From assembly GCF_009931615.1 (NCBI RefSeq), contig NZ_CP046620.1, forward strand, positions 2,619,501 through 2,683,500: a stretch of 64,000 bases of DNA, written 5' to 3'. The notes beneath the pieces are model-generated. The model was given only the letters and a program-made list of their open reading frames with translations, searched no databases and was not told where the DNA came from. The first letter of the stretch is position 1; every line of letters begins with the position of its first letter. This document shows, piece by piece, positions 19,378-28,062 of the stretch. Position numbers and translations under genes: made by a program. Source of the DNA: Algicella marina. Lineage in GTDB: Bacteria > Pseudomonadota > Alphaproteobacteria > Rhodobacterales > Rhodobacteraceae.

Positions 19378-19773
19378 GTGCCAACGCTTGACGGTCTCGA
19401 CCATTTCGTACTGACAGTCACCGACCTGGCCGCGACGATTGCGTTCTATTCCGAGGCTCTCGGCATGCAGCACCTGCGTTTCACCGTCGCCGATGGGACC
19501 ACCCGCCATGCCATGACGTTCGGGTCATACAAGATCAACCTGCACCCAGAAGATGCGCCATTCAGCCCACACGCTGCTTCGCCAACGGCAGGGACCGGTG
19601 ACTTTTGTGTGCTGACTACGGACGATCTTGGCGACTGGCAGGCACACCTGCGAGCCGCAGGCATCGCTATAGAGGAAGCTCCTGTAAAGCGAACAGGCGC
19701 TCAAGGAACATTGATATCGATTTACATCAGGGACCCGGACGGCAATCTCATCGAGATCGCCAACTATCTGTGA
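19378..19773 (+). CDS. VOC-family (glyoxalase/bleomycin-resistance fold) protein
   Basis: 131 residues from GTG 19378, three bases after the preceding stop. It has two beta-alpha-beta-beta-beta modules: LDGLDHFVLTVTDLAATIAFYSEALGM with the first metal histidine, and TGDFCVLTTDDLGDWQAHLRAAGI then SIYIRDPDGNLIEIANYL with the terminal glutamate. This matches VOC enzymes such as glyoxalase I-like and virulence-associated lactoylglutathione lyase-like proteins. Substrate unknown. It probably shares a transcript with the FAD oxidoreductase. Its last 10 bases overlap the convergent FMN reductase gene. Confidence 0.85.
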   Translation: MPTLDGLDHFVLTVTDLAATIAFYSEALGMQHLRFTVADGTTRHAMTFGSYKINLHPEDAPFSPHAASPTAGTGDFCVLTTDDLGDWQAHLRAAGIAIEEAPVKRTGAQGTLISIYIRDPDGNLIEIANYL

Positions 19774-20309
19774 GCACGGATTTCGGCCCGCAGTCCATCC
19801 ATAAGTGTCGTGAGAATCTGGAAACTCTTCGGGTCGATCAAACGACCGTCTGCGCCAAATGCCTTGTTTGCACCAACAATCATCACCTCTGGCCCCTGCA
19901 GAACAATGGGCTGGAAGGGAGTCAGGCAGTGTCGCAGAGAAAACTGGCTACGGTCACCACCTGCACGCCCCGCAGCGCAGGACATGATCGCCACCGGTTT
20001 GCCTTTGAGCGGAGATTTTCCAGTGCGGCTCAGCCAGTCGAGCGCGTTTTTCAGCACCCCGGGCAAGTTCTTGTTGTACTCAGGCGTGGCGATGATCACG
20101 CCGTCGGCTTCGGCGATCTGTTCCGTGAGCAAGGCAACCCCTGCCGGAATACCCTCAGCCTCTTCAAGATCCCCGTCGTATAGGGGAAACCGGATTGACC
20201 CGAAGGTGAACCTGTCAGGCGCGAAGGCCCGCGCAGCCTCGTGCATCAGCTTGGTATTGGAAGAGTCCCTGCGCAACGCTCCGGAGAGGCCGAGGATAGA
20301 GTATGACAT
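19764..20309 (-). CDS. NADPH-dependent FMN reductase
   Basis: 181 residues of the flavodoxin-like fold. LSGALRRDSSNTKL is the FMN phosphate-binding loop and TPEYNKNLPGVLKNALDWLSR is the diagnostic second loop of the NAD(P)H:FMN reductase (ChrR/azoreductase-like) family; SCAAGRAGGDRSQFSLRHCL completes the isoalloxazine site. Members reduce FMN, quinones, azo dyes or chromate. ATG 20309 gives the usual length. It diverges from smc across 188 bases that contain the DnaA-box-like inverted repeat. Confidence 0.9.
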   Translation of the reverse strand: MSYSILGLSGALRRDSSNTKLMHEAARAFAPDRFTFGSIRFPLYDGDLEEAEGIPAGVALLTEQIAEADGVIIATPEYNKNLPGVLKNALDWLSRTGKSPLKGKPVAIMSCAAGRAGGDRSQFSLRHCLTPFQPIVLQGPEVMIVGANKAFGADGRLIDPKSFQILTTLMDGLRAEIRAHR

Positions 20310-20386
20310 GAATACGTTTCCTTCGCGGAAAATTGCCTCTCGATGACCTATGCGTGTTCGTCTCTAAATTAAAGCCACCAATATAT

Positions 20387-20414
20387 TGTGGATAAGTTTG
20401 CCTAAACATCCACA
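20387..20414. promoter_or_regulatory. DnaA-box inverted repeat upstream of smc
   Basis: TGTGGATAA at 20387-20395 is an exact DnaA box (reverse of TTATCCACA). ACATCCACA at 20406-20414 is a 7 of 9 match in the opposite orientation, so TGTGGAT and ATCCACA form a perfect 7-bp inverted repeat with a 14-base spacer. The palindrome CAATATATTG (20379-20388) touches the first box. DnaA binding is inferred. Confidence 0.5.
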
Positions 20415-20431
20415 TTCTGTGATGACTGCTT

Positions 20432-20456
20432 GACTCACCGAGGCTGCGATTGAATC
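20432..20456. promoter_or_regulatory. Pair of GANTC methylation sites before smc
   Basis: GACTC at 20432-20436 and GAATC at 20452-20456 are both GANTC, the target of the alphaproteobacterial cell-cycle methyltransferase CcrM. They lie 40-66 bases before the smc start codon. Two sites within 25 bases fit the promoter pattern seen for CcrM/GcrA-regulated genes, though chance occurrence is possible. Confidence 0.4.
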
Positions 20457-20497
20457 CTTCCAACCAATCGCGGGAATCGCTCCAACAGCAGGCACTT

Positions 20498-23400
20498 ATG
20501 CATTTCACTCGAATCCGCTTGCAGGGTTTCAAGAGCTTCGTCGACCAGACGGAGCTATCGATTGCACCCGGACTGACCGGTGTCGTCGGTCCGAACGGAT
20601 GCGGCAAATCCAATCTGCTCGAAGCGTTGCGCTGGGTCATGGGCGAGAATCGCCCGACAGCCATGCGCGGTGGAGGTATGGAGGACGTCATCTTCGCCGG
20701 AGCCTCCTCCCGCCCGGCCCGTAATTTTGCCGAAGTCACGTTGCAACTAGACAACTCCGACAGGCTTGCGCCTCCAGGCTTCAACGACAGCGACGTCCTT
20801 GAGATCGTGCGGCGGATCACCCGCGATGTAGGGTCCGCCTACAAGACCAACGGCAAGGATGCACGGGCCCGCGACGTTCAAATGCTTTTCGCCGACGCCT
20901 CGACCGGCGCGCATTCGCCCGCGCTGGTTCGGCAGGGCCAGATCGCGGAACTTATCAACGCCAAACCAAAGGCGCGCCGACGCATCCTGGAGGAAGCGGC
21001 CGGTATCTCCGGTCTCTACCAGCGTCGTCACGAAGCGGAATTGAAGCTGCGTGGCGCAGAGACGAACCTCGCTCGCGTGGAGGACGTCACCGAGAGTCTG
21101 CAGTCACAGCTGAACTCTCTGGCCCGGCAAGCAAAACAGGCCGCACGTTACCGCGAGATCGCAGGGGACTTGCGGCGCATGGAGGCCATGCTGCTCTATC
21201 GCCGCTGGAAGGAAGCTGACGAGGCCCGCGCGGCGGCGGCGGCAACGTTGCGAGAAGCGATAAAACAGGCCGCACAAGCGCAGGGAAGCGCCTCGGAAAA
21301 GGCACGTGCGCGGGCGGAGGCGGAGGGGAAACTGCCACCGTTGCGCGAGGAAGAGGCGATTGCCGGAGCCGTTCTTCAGAGATTGCTGGTGGAACGGGAT
21401 ACACTTGACGAACAGGACAAGCGCGCGAAAGAGACTATCGCGACCTTGGAGTCCCGGATCGAACAACTGGCCCGCGACAGCGAGCGGGAAACGGGACTGA
21501 ACCGTGATGCTGGAGAGGTAATTGCCAAGCTGACCTGGGAAAAGGAAGCCTTGGAGAAGGCTTCGGAGGGCCAGGACGAAGCGGTTGATGCGGCCCGTGC
21601 AGCGGCTCAGGAAGCGGGTGAAAGCCTTCAGAGCGCCGAAGCAGCACTGGATTCCGCTACGCAGGATGCTGCTCGGCTGTCTGCACGGCATCAGGCAGCT
21701 GAACGTCGGCGCGAGGAGGCGGAAAAACAGCTGGCCCGACTGACGGAAGCCGTGACCAAGGCCGAGACTGCCATGGCAGAAATCGCTGCGGAAATCGCTG
21801 CGGCCGATGCGCGAAACAAAGAGGCAATTCAGGCACTTGCGACAGCCCAAGAAACGGCGGAAGCGGCAGAAGCATCACTTTTGACTGCCGAGACGGGTCG
21901 GACCGATGCGCAGGCGCGCGAAGGCGAGGTCCGGGCGGTGCTGGCTGAAGCCGAGGGCATCGAAACGACGCTGAACGCGGAGATTTCTGCACTGGAAAGG
22001 CTGCTGGACCGCGAACGTGGCGACGGGCCGCAATTGCTTGATGCCGTGCGGGCCGAGGCCGGTTTCGAGCCTGCGCTCGGGGCTGCCTTGGGTGACGATC
22101 TGAAAGCCCCACTGGTGGATGACTCTGAAGGCTCGGGGTGGGTAACCCTGCCCGGCTACTCCCATGACAACGATCTGCCCGCTGGCGTATCGCCCTTGAC
22201 AGCGCATGTGACGGCACCGGATGCGCTGGCACGTCGGTTGGGCCAGATCGGACTCGTAGACGCGTCCGAAGGGGCGAGGTATCAGCCCGATCTGCAACCG
22301 GGCCAGCGCCTGGTCAGCCGGGAGGGCGATGTTTGGCGTTGGGATGGTTACCGCGCAAGCGCCGAGGACGCCCCTTCGGCAGCAGCTCTGCGCCTGCAAC
22401 AGATCAACCGACTGGACACACTGAAGAAATCGGGAGCGGAGGCGAAGGCGAAAGCCGATGTCGCACGGCAGGACTACGCCGCCCGCAAAGCCGCCCTCGA
22501 GGAAGCCCAGATGGCAGAGAAGGCTGCGCGCGAAGCACGCAGGCAAGCGGATGCGGCGTTGACGGAGGCGACACGGCGGGCCGGACGAACGGAAGGGGAT
22601 CTTGGTACGCTGCAAGGGCGGCAAGAGACATTGCAGCTATCGCTGAAGGCGCGACAGGAAGACAGCGCGGCCGCAAAGGCGGTGCTAGCAGAGGCCGTAG
22701 ACGGGTTGATCGCGGGCGATGACCTCGGGAAAGCGCGGGAAGTGGTTGAAGGCCACAAAGTGACGGTCGAGGCTGCGCGGCTGGCCATGATCGCCAAGCG
22801 GACGCGAGCGGACGAATTGCGGCGTGAGGGCGAGGCACGGACAAAACGGCGGCAGGAGATCATTAAAGAAGTAAGCGGTTGGCAACACAGGCTTAATTCG
22901 GCGCAGACACGAATCGCCGAATTTGAGAAACGCAGCGCGGAAAGCCAAGAGGCACTGAAGGAGGCGCGTAAAACTCCGGACGAGTTGGCCAGCAAGCGGG
23001 CGGAACTGGGCCACGGGATCGAGAAGGCGGAGACACGCAAGAAAGCTGCCGGCGATGCGCTGGCGGCGGGCGAAACGGCGCGGCGCGAAGCGGAGCAGGC
23101 GGAACGCGATGCAGAGCGAAGTGCCGGAGAAGCAAGGGAAAATCGGGCGCGAGCCGAAGCGCTGGAAGAGGCAGCGGAGGCACGGGTAAGCGATGCCGAG
23201 GAGCGGATCGCCGAAGAGATGGACGCCGCGCCGCAGGATCTGCTGGAACAGATCAAGGTCGATCCCGACGCGATGCCGTCGTCGGACGAGATCGAGAACG
23301 AGGTTCTGAAACTGCGGCGGCAGCGGGACGCGCTGGGGGCCGTGAACCTGCGGGCGGAAGAGGATGCACGCTCGGTGCAGGAAGAATTCGATACGCTGAC

Positions 23401-23956
23401 GACCGAGAAAAGTGATCTGGAACAAGCGATTGGCAAGTTGCGCAGCGGGATTGCCAACCTCAACCGCGAGGGCCGGCAGCGGCTGTTGGACGCGTTCGAG
23501 CAGGTGAACACCAATTTCTCCATGCTGTTCAAGACGTTGTTCGGCGGTGGCGATGCCAACCTCGTGCTGGTGGAGAGCGATGACCCGCTGGAAGCGGGGC
23601 TGGAGATCATGTGCCAACCGCCGGGCAAGAAGCTGGCGACCCTGTCACTGCTGTCAGGTGGTGAGCAGACGCTGACGGCCATGTCTTTGATTTTCGCGGT
23701 TTTTTTGGCCAACCCGTCCCCGATCTGTGTGCTCGATGAGGTTGACGCGCCGCTGGATGATGCCAACGTGACCCGGTTCTGCGATCTGCTGGACGAGATG
23801 ATCCAGCAGACCGACACGCGCTTTCTGATCATCACCCACCACGCGGTGACGATGAGCCGGATGGACAGGCTTTTCGGGGTGACGATGGCGGAACAGGGCG
23901 TCTCTCAACTGGTTTCGGTGGACCTGCGGCAGGCGGAAAAGCTGGTCGACGCCTGA
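20498..23956 (+). CDS. smc: Chromosome segregation protein SMC
   Basis: 1152 residues, the expected length of a bacterial condensin SMC. ATG 20498 gives the conserved start MHFTRIRLQGFKSFVD. Walker A is GPNGCGKSN (about residue 34). Two long coiled coils flank a hinge at about residues 525-650 (GDGPQLLDAVRAEAGFEPAL and onward). The C-terminal head has the ABC signature LLSGGEQTLTAMSL and Walker B PICVLDEVDAPLDDAN. It loads on the chromosome and organises it for segregation. ScpA and ScpB are not in this window. The upstream region carries a DnaA-box repeat and GANTC sites; the 400 bases downstream hold repeats. Confidence 0.97.
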   Translation: MHFTRIRLQGFKSFVDQTELSIAPGLTGVVGPNGCGKSNLLEALRWVMGENRPTAMRGGGMEDVIFAGASSRPARNFAEVTLQLDNSDRLAPPGFNDSDVLEIVRRITRDVGSAYKTNGKDARARDVQMLFADASTGAHSPALVRQGQIAELINAKPKARRRILEEAAGISGLYQRRHEAELKLRGAETNLARVEDVTESLQSQLNSLARQAKQAARYREIAGDLRRMEAMLLYRRWKEADEARAAAAATLREAIKQAAQAQGSASEKARARAEAEGKLPPLREEEAIAGAVLQRLLVERDTLDEQDKRAKETIATLESRIEQLARDSERETGLNRDAGEVIAKLTWEKEALEKASEGQDEAVDAARAAAQEAGESLQSAEAALDSATQDAARLSARHQAAERRREEAEKQLARLTEAVTKAETAMAEIAAEIAAADARNKEAIQALATAQETAEAAEASLLTAETGRTDAQAREGEVRAVLAEAEGIETTLNAEISALERLLDRERGDGPQLLDAVRAEAGFEPALGAALGDDLKAPLVDDSEGSGWVTLPGYSHDNDLPAGVSPLTAHVTAPDALARRLGQIGLVDASEGARYQPDLQPGQRLVSREGDVWRWDGYRASAEDAPSAAALRLQQINRLDTLKKSGAEAKAKADVARQDYAARKAALEEAQMAEKAAREARRQADAALTEATRRAGRTEGDLGTLQGRQETLQLSLKARQEDSAAAKAVLAEAVDGLIAGDDLGKAREVVEGHKVTVEAARLAMIAKRTRADELRREGEARTKRRQEIIKEVSGWQHRLNSAQTRIAEFEKRSAESQEALKEARKTPDELASKRAELGHGIEKAETRKKAAGDALAAGETARREAEQAERDAERSAGEARENRARAEALEEAAEARVSDAEERIAEEMDAAPQDLLEQIKVDPDAMPSSDEIENEVLKLRRQRDALGAVNLRAEEDARSVQEEFDTLTTEKSDLEQAIGKLRSGIANLNREGRQRLLDAFEQVNTNFSMLFKTLFGGGDANLVLVESDDPLEAGLEIMCQPPGKKLATLSLLSGGEQTLTAMSLIFAVFLANPSPICVLDEVDAPLDDANVTRFCDLLDEMIQQTDTRFLIITHHAVTMSRMDRLFGVTMAEQGVSQLVSVDLRQAEKLVDA

Positions 23957-23970
23957 GCCCGATTTCCGAA

Positions 23971-24014
23971 TATGGATCTGGTATGGGTTTCGTATGGATT
24001 CAGTATTGCGAGTG
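23971..24014. repeat. 11-bp phased TATGG/TATTG direct repeats
   Basis: TATGGATC, TATGGGTT, TATGGATT and TATTGCGA start at 23971, 23982, 23993 and 24004, exactly 11 bases apart, i.e. on one face of the helix. They begin 15 bases after the smc stop codon. Confidence 0.6.
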
Positions 24015-24164
24015 TTTCCGTCAGGCACTGAACCGGTGAATAGGCAAAAACCGGACGCGGCTCTGCTTGTCCAACCTGCAGAACACGGTTGAGACCGCCT
24101 TCCACCGCACCCGGAAATGTCAGACCCGCCTCCCCATCTGGTGTGATCCCCGAAAGCGCACGTG

Positions 24165-24278
24165 ACGTGTTACTGACAACATTTCCGTTGGTCGGCGCGC
24201 GAGGAAGTTTTCAAGGTGCCGCAGGATACGTTTTCATGGTGCCGCGTGTCTTGCACGGGTGTTGTACGTGTTTCTGAC
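24165..24278. repeat. Nested direct repeats A-B-B'-A'
   Basis: A is ACGTGTTACTGAC (24165-24177) and A' is ACGTGTTTCTGAC (24266-24278), 12 of 13 identical. Between them B is GTTTTCAAGGTGCCGC (24207-24222) and B' is GTTTTCATGGTGCCGC (24230-24245), 15 of 16 identical with a 23-base period. All are in the same orientation. Function unknown. Confidence 0.7.
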
Positions 24279-24353
24279 GGGTACGGAAGTGGCCACCTTA
24301 TCGTAGTTTGATCTGTCCACGGCGCAATTGCGGTCTGTTTCGGCGCGACCGCT

Positions 24354-25400
24354 TCACGTCTCGGGCTCGGCTTCCGGCTTCTTTCGCCCCAGCATCGCGG
24401 GCACCAGAACCGTGAGGATCAGAAGTCGCATGACATGGGCGGCGGCCGTGAATCCGGGGTTTGCGCCAAGGACGATACCCATGGCGATCATCGTCTCCAG
24501 CCCGCCCGGAGCGAACGCGATGAGAACGTGGGCGACGGGCATATCAAGCAGGCGGGAGACTGGCACGGCGGCGACAAATGCCAACGAGACCGAGACACAG
24601 GTGATGGCGACACCGGCGGCGAAACACTGGCGCAAGGTCGCGAGGGTGATGCCGGAAAACCGCGAACCGATGAGCGTGCCCATGATGCAGAAGGCGGGCA
24701 GCGCCACCCATGCCGGCAGGCCGCCGTGGACGATGCCGGAGGCGTGGGCAGCGGTGGAGGTGAACAACCCGCCAAGCAACAGCGGCGCGGGCAGGCCGGT
24801 GCGCTTCAGCGCGAAACCGAGCGCGAGACTGACCGCAAGAATGGCAGCGAGGATCGGCAGCGACATTGTGCCATCGGCAGAGGTGAAGCTGGCGTTGACC
24901 TCGATGCCCAGAAACAGTGCCGCGAAGGGCACAACAAGGGTGAGGGCCAGCAGACGGACCGACTGAACGACGGAAATGCGGACGACATCGGCGCCGGCAT
25001 CCATGCCCATGCTGATGACGAAGGAAAGATGGCCGGGCGAGGACGCGAGGATCGCCGTCTTGCGGTTGTCGCCGAACCAGCGGGTGAGCATGGCGCGGGA
25101 GAAAAAGAGGATCGCCCAGAGCATGATCGCCAGCGCGACGAAAGCGAGGGGCCATGTCAGCACGGCGGCTGTCGCCTCTTCGGTGATGCCCGCACCGATT
25201 GAGATGCCGATGACCACGAAGGCCGCATCGCGAAAGCGACTGTCGAGCGACAGTTGCAGCCCGGCGAGGCCGAGGATGGTGATGAAGATCGCCGGGCCGG
25301 TCAGCAGATAGACGGGCAGATGCAGGAAATAGCCGATCGTCGCCCCGATGGCGCCCAGGCAGAGCGCGATGAGGGTACGAAGGAGCGGGTTCGACGGCAT
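24354..25400 (-). CDS. AbrB-family inner membrane protein
   Basis: 348 residues with about ten membrane segments arranged as two homologous halves, each the AbrB duplication domain: LPVYLLTGPAIFITILGLAG in the first and TGLPAPLLLGGLFTSTAAHASG in the second. The family was once called ammonia monooxygenase-like and is often annotated as an AbrB regulator, but nothing here binds DNA; it is an integral membrane protein of uncertain transport or regulatory role. The segments GAGITEEATAAVLTWP and FAPGGLETMIAMGIVLGANP are typical. It is convergent with smc and divergent from the YitT-like gene. Confidence 0.85.
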   Translation of the reverse strand: MPSNPLLRTLIALCLGAIGATIGYFLHLPVYLLTGPAIFITILGLAGLQLSLDSRFRDAAFVVIGISIGAGITEEATAAVLTWPLAFVALAIMLWAILFFSRAMLTRWFGDNRKTAILASSPGHLSFVISMGMDAGADVVRISVVQSVRLLALTLVVPFAALFLGIEVNASFTSADGTMSLPILAAILAVSLALGFALKRTGLPAPLLLGGLFTSTAAHASGIVHGGLPAWVALPAFCIMGTLIGSRFSGITLATLRQCFAAGVAITCVSVSLAFVAAVPVSRLLDMPVAHVLIAFAPGGLETMIAMGIVLGANPGFTAAAHVMRLLILTVLVPAMLGRKKPEAEPET

Positions 25401-25534
25401 GGCATGCCGCTATCACCTTTGCCGGGGAGGATAAAGAGGGCCAATTGCCGGTTTTCCGGGCAACGGTTGGAGATTGCGGCACGGCAGGCGGGCTGGAGGT
25501 TGACGGCACCGCGACATCCGGGCACGCGTCTGCC

Positions 25535-26179
25535 ATGAGCGATGAAAACAACCCGATGAAGCGGTTGGGAGACTGGTCTTCCACCGCCACCCACCACAGC
25601 CCTGTCGAGGATGCACAGGGCATCGCCGCCGCCGTCGTGCTTACGGCGCTGGGCGTGGCGATGCTGGCGGAACTGGGATTGGTGACATCCGGCCTGGCCG
25701 GGCTGGCGCTGATCGGCCACGAGATTACCGGGCTGTCTATCGGGCTGCTGTTCTTCGTACTGAACGCGCCGTTCTACGCTTTCGCACTGTTGCAGATGGG
25801 CGCTGCCTTCACTGCCAAGACGGTGGCGGCGGTGGTGGCATTCTCCGTCGTCGTCGACTTGCAGGAACGGTTCGTGGCGTTCGAACGGATCGCACCTGTC
25901 TATGGCGCGATTGTCGCCGGGGTGCTGATCGGCATCGGCTTGCTGGCGGTGTTCAGGCATCGCGCCTCGCTGGGCGGTGTGGGCATTCTGGCTGTGTGGT
26001 TGCAAGACCGATATGGCTTTCGGGCGGGGTGGACACAGATGATCTATGACTTCATGCTGTTTCTGCTGGCGCTGGCAGTGCTGCCGCTGCGCGCCGTGGC
26101 GTTTTCGTTTCTGAGTGCGCTCGTTCTCAACCTGTTTCTGGCAATAAACCACCGGACGGACCGCTATATCGCCCGGTGA
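25535..26179 (+). CDS. YitT-family membrane protein
   Basis: 214 residues from ATG 25535 (MSDENNPMKRLGDWSST); the longer frame from 25445 would overlap promoter sequence. After a polar 30-residue start, five hydrophobic segments follow, including AAAVVLTALGVAMLAELGLVTSG, TGLSIGLLFFVLNAPFYAFAL and GAIVAGVLIGIGLLAVFRHRASLGGVGILAVWLQDRYG. The last motif, with the glycine-rich turn, is characteristic of the YitT/DUF161 family, whose function is not settled. Its stop lies 12 bases before the ggt start, so the two are probably one transcript. Confidence 0.83.
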   Translation: MSDENNPMKRLGDWSSTATHHSPVEDAQGIAAAVVLTALGVAMLAELGLVTSGLAGLALIGHEITGLSIGLLFFVLNAPFYAFALLQMGAAFTAKTVAAVVAFSVVVDLQERFVAFERIAPVYGAIVAGVLIGIGLLAVFRHRASLGGVGILAVWLQDRYGFRAGWTQMIYDFMLFLLALAVLPLRAVAFSFLSALVLNLFLAINHRTDRYIAR

Positions 26180-26190
26180 GAGGGGGATAC

Positions 26191-27906
26191 ATGCGGTATT
26201 TGATGATCGGTCTGGCGGCGCTGGGCGCGCCTGCGCTGGCTCAGGAGGCGCAGCAGCCGGAAGAGACGGTTGCCGTTGCGGTGAAGGAAAGCGTCGTCGC
26301 CGAGAAGTTCATGGTTGCCGCGGCCAACCCGCTGGCCGCTGAGGCCGGGCGCGAGATCCTGGCGCGGGGTGGCAGTGCCGCCGATGCGCTGGTGGCGGTG
26401 CAACTGGTGCTGAACCTGGTCGAGCCGCAATCCTCCGGCATCGGCGGTGGAGCGTTCGCGCTGTACTGGGATGCCGAGGCTGGGCTGGCCAGCTGGGACG
26501 GGCGCGAGAAAGCGCCAATGGCCGCGGACGAGAGTTACTGGCTGGGTGCGGATGGCGCGCCGGTGGGCTGGTGGGATGCGGTCGTGGGCGGCCGGTCCGT
26601 CGGCGTACCGGGGACACTGAGGCTGCTGGAGACGTTACACGCGGAGCACGGGCGGCTGGAGTGGGGCGAGTTGTTCCAGCCCGCGATCAGACTGGCGGAG
26701 ACGGGCTTTGCCATTTCGCCGCGCATGGCAGCCAGCATCGCGAGCGCGCAGGAACAACAGCTGGACCTGTTTCCGGTGGCGCGGGAGTATTTCTTCGAGG
26801 CCGATGGCAGCCCGAAGGCGGAAGGCACGATTCTGAAAAATCCAGAATTCGCGGCGACGCTGAAGCTGCTCGCGGCCGAAGGCTCCGCACCGTTCTATGA
26901 GGGAGAGATCGCCGACGATATCGTTGCGGCGGTCAAGACCAATGTGAACCCCGGCATCCTGACGATGGAGGATCTGGCCGCCTACGAGGTGGTTGAACGG
27001 GAGCCGGTGTGCATGGCCTACCGCACCTACGAGGTGTGCGGCATGGGTCCACCTTCCTCCGGCGCGCTGACCGTGGGGCAGATCCTGGGGCAGTTGAACG
27101 CGTTCGAGATCGGAAATGCGCCGTCGGCGGAGGCGTGGCATCTGTATATCGAGGCGGCAAAGAACGCCTATGCCGACCGCGGCCTGTATATGGCTGACAG
27201 CGATTTCGTCGACATGCCAGAGGGGCTGCTGGACGATGACTACCTGGCCTCGCGGGCGGCGCTGATCGACCCGGACGCGGCAATGGAAAGTGCCAGCCCC
27301 GGAGAACCGCCGTGGGAGGAAACCAGGCTTTGGGCACCGGACAGGCAGGTGGAACGGCCGGGCACCAGCCATATCTCGATTGTCGACGGATTCGGCGATA
27401 TGCTTTCGATCACCACGACGATCGAGACGGGCTTCGGCAGCCGCGTGATGGTGCGGGGTTTCCTGCTGAACAACGAACTGACGGATTTCAGCCGGGCTCC
27501 CGAAGAGGACGGCAAGCCGATCGCCAACCGTGTGGAAGGCGGCAAGCGGCCCCGGTCCTCCATGGCGCCGACAATCGTGCTGGAGGACGGCGCGCCGGTC
27601 CTGCTGATCGGCAGCCCGGGGGGCAGCCGCATCATCAATTACGTGGCGGGTGCGCTGGTGCGGATCCTCGACTGGGGTATGGACCCGCAGGAGGCACTGA
27701 ACGCGGGCCATGTCGTCAACCGCAACGGTGCCACCGACCTGGAGGAAGGGACGGAAGCGGCAGAGCTGGCGTCGGCGCTGGAAGCGCTGGGGCATGAGGT
27801 GAACATAGCCAATCTCAACTCGGGCCTGCACGCGATCCTGTTGGAAGGCGGCAAGCTGATCGGCGCGGCGGACCCGCGGCGGGAGGGTGTCGCTGTCGGA
27901 GAGTGA
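26191..27906 (+). CDS. ggt: Gamma-glutamyltransferase
   Basis: 571 residues from ATG 26191, preceded by GAGAGGGGGATAC. A signal peptide (MRYLMIGLAALGAPALAQ) directs it to the periplasm. Family motifs: AAANPLAAEAGREILARGGSAADA, SSGIGGGAFALYW, and the autocatalytic cleavage site before the nucleophile threonine 392 in RPGTSHISIVD. The small-subunit oxyanion region is GSPGGSRIINYV. The enzyme is made as one chain that self-cleaves at Thr392 and hydrolyses or transfers gamma-glutamyl groups from glutathione. It follows a YitT-like gene by 11 bases. Confidence 0.95.
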   Translation: MRYLMIGLAALGAPALAQEAQQPEETVAVAVKESVVAEKFMVAAANPLAAEAGREILARGGSAADALVAVQLVLNLVEPQSSGIGGGAFALYWDAEAGLASWDGREKAPMAADESYWLGADGAPVGWWDAVVGGRSVGVPGTLRLLETLHAEHGRLEWGELFQPAIRLAETGFAISPRMAASIASAQEQQLDLFPVAREYFFEADGSPKAEGTILKNPEFAATLKLLAAEGSAPFYEGEIADDIVAAVKTNVNPGILTMEDLAAYEVVEREPVCMAYRTYEVCGMGPPSSGALTVGQILGQLNAFEIGNAPSAEAWHLYIEAAKNAYADRGLYMADSDFVDMPEGLLDDDYLASRAALIDPDAAMESASPGEPPWEETRLWAPDRQVERPGTSHISIVDGFGDMLSITTTIETGFGSRVMVRGFLLNNELTDFSRAPEEDGKPIANRVEGGKRPRSSMAPTIVLEDGAPVLLIGSPGGSRIINYVAGALVRILDWGMDPQEALNAGHVVNRNGATDLEEGTEAAELASALEALGHEVNIANLNSGLHAILLEGGKLIGAADPRREGVAVGE

Positions 27907-28036
27907 CAGCGGGATACAGGGCGGCGGGTGGTGCAGGGACGGGCGGACCGGTCGCAGTAGGCACCCGGCTCTGACTGAGCATCGAAGATGTCTTCGCAAT
28001 CAGCGCAGGCATTTTCGGCTTGCTTGATGCCATTCA

Positions 28037-28062
28037 TTTCCATATTTCATGAATTATGGAAA
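28037..28062. promoter_or_regulatory. Near-perfect 26-bp palindrome over the arsR start (probable ArsR operator)
   Basis: TTTCCATATTTCA and its opposing half TGAATTATGGAAA match at 12 of 13 positions. The palindrome ends inside the arsR start codon region (ATG at 28056). Its size and 12-2-12 symmetry fit operators of ArsR/SmtB dimers, so it probably mediates autorepression relieved by arsenite. Confidence 0.7.

Larger units (their letters stand above)
23957..24353. other. Repeat-bearing non-coding region between convergent genes
   Basis: About 400 bases separate the ends of smc and the AbrB-like membrane gene. No convincing open frame is seen; the best candidate, 62 codons at 24089-24277, has no recognisable motif. 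No strong hairpin with a T-run was found for either flanking gene. Instead the stretch holds an 11-base phased TATGG array at its left end and two pairs of near-identical direct repeats in its middle, listed separately. Confidence 0.6.

Noticed and set aside
22474-23835. 453-codon open frame antisense to the smc coiled coil
   Set aside because: Serine/arginine-rich shadow of alanine/glutamate-rich coding sequence; smc is intact on the plus strand.
24089-24277. 62-codon open frame in the gap after smc
   Set aside because: No motif and overlaps the nested repeats; likely non-coding.
24354-25400. Treating the AbrB-like gene as a transcription regulator or ammonia monooxygenase
   Set aside because: The protein is a polytopic membrane protein with the AbrB duplication fold; no DNA-binding or catalytic domain is visible.
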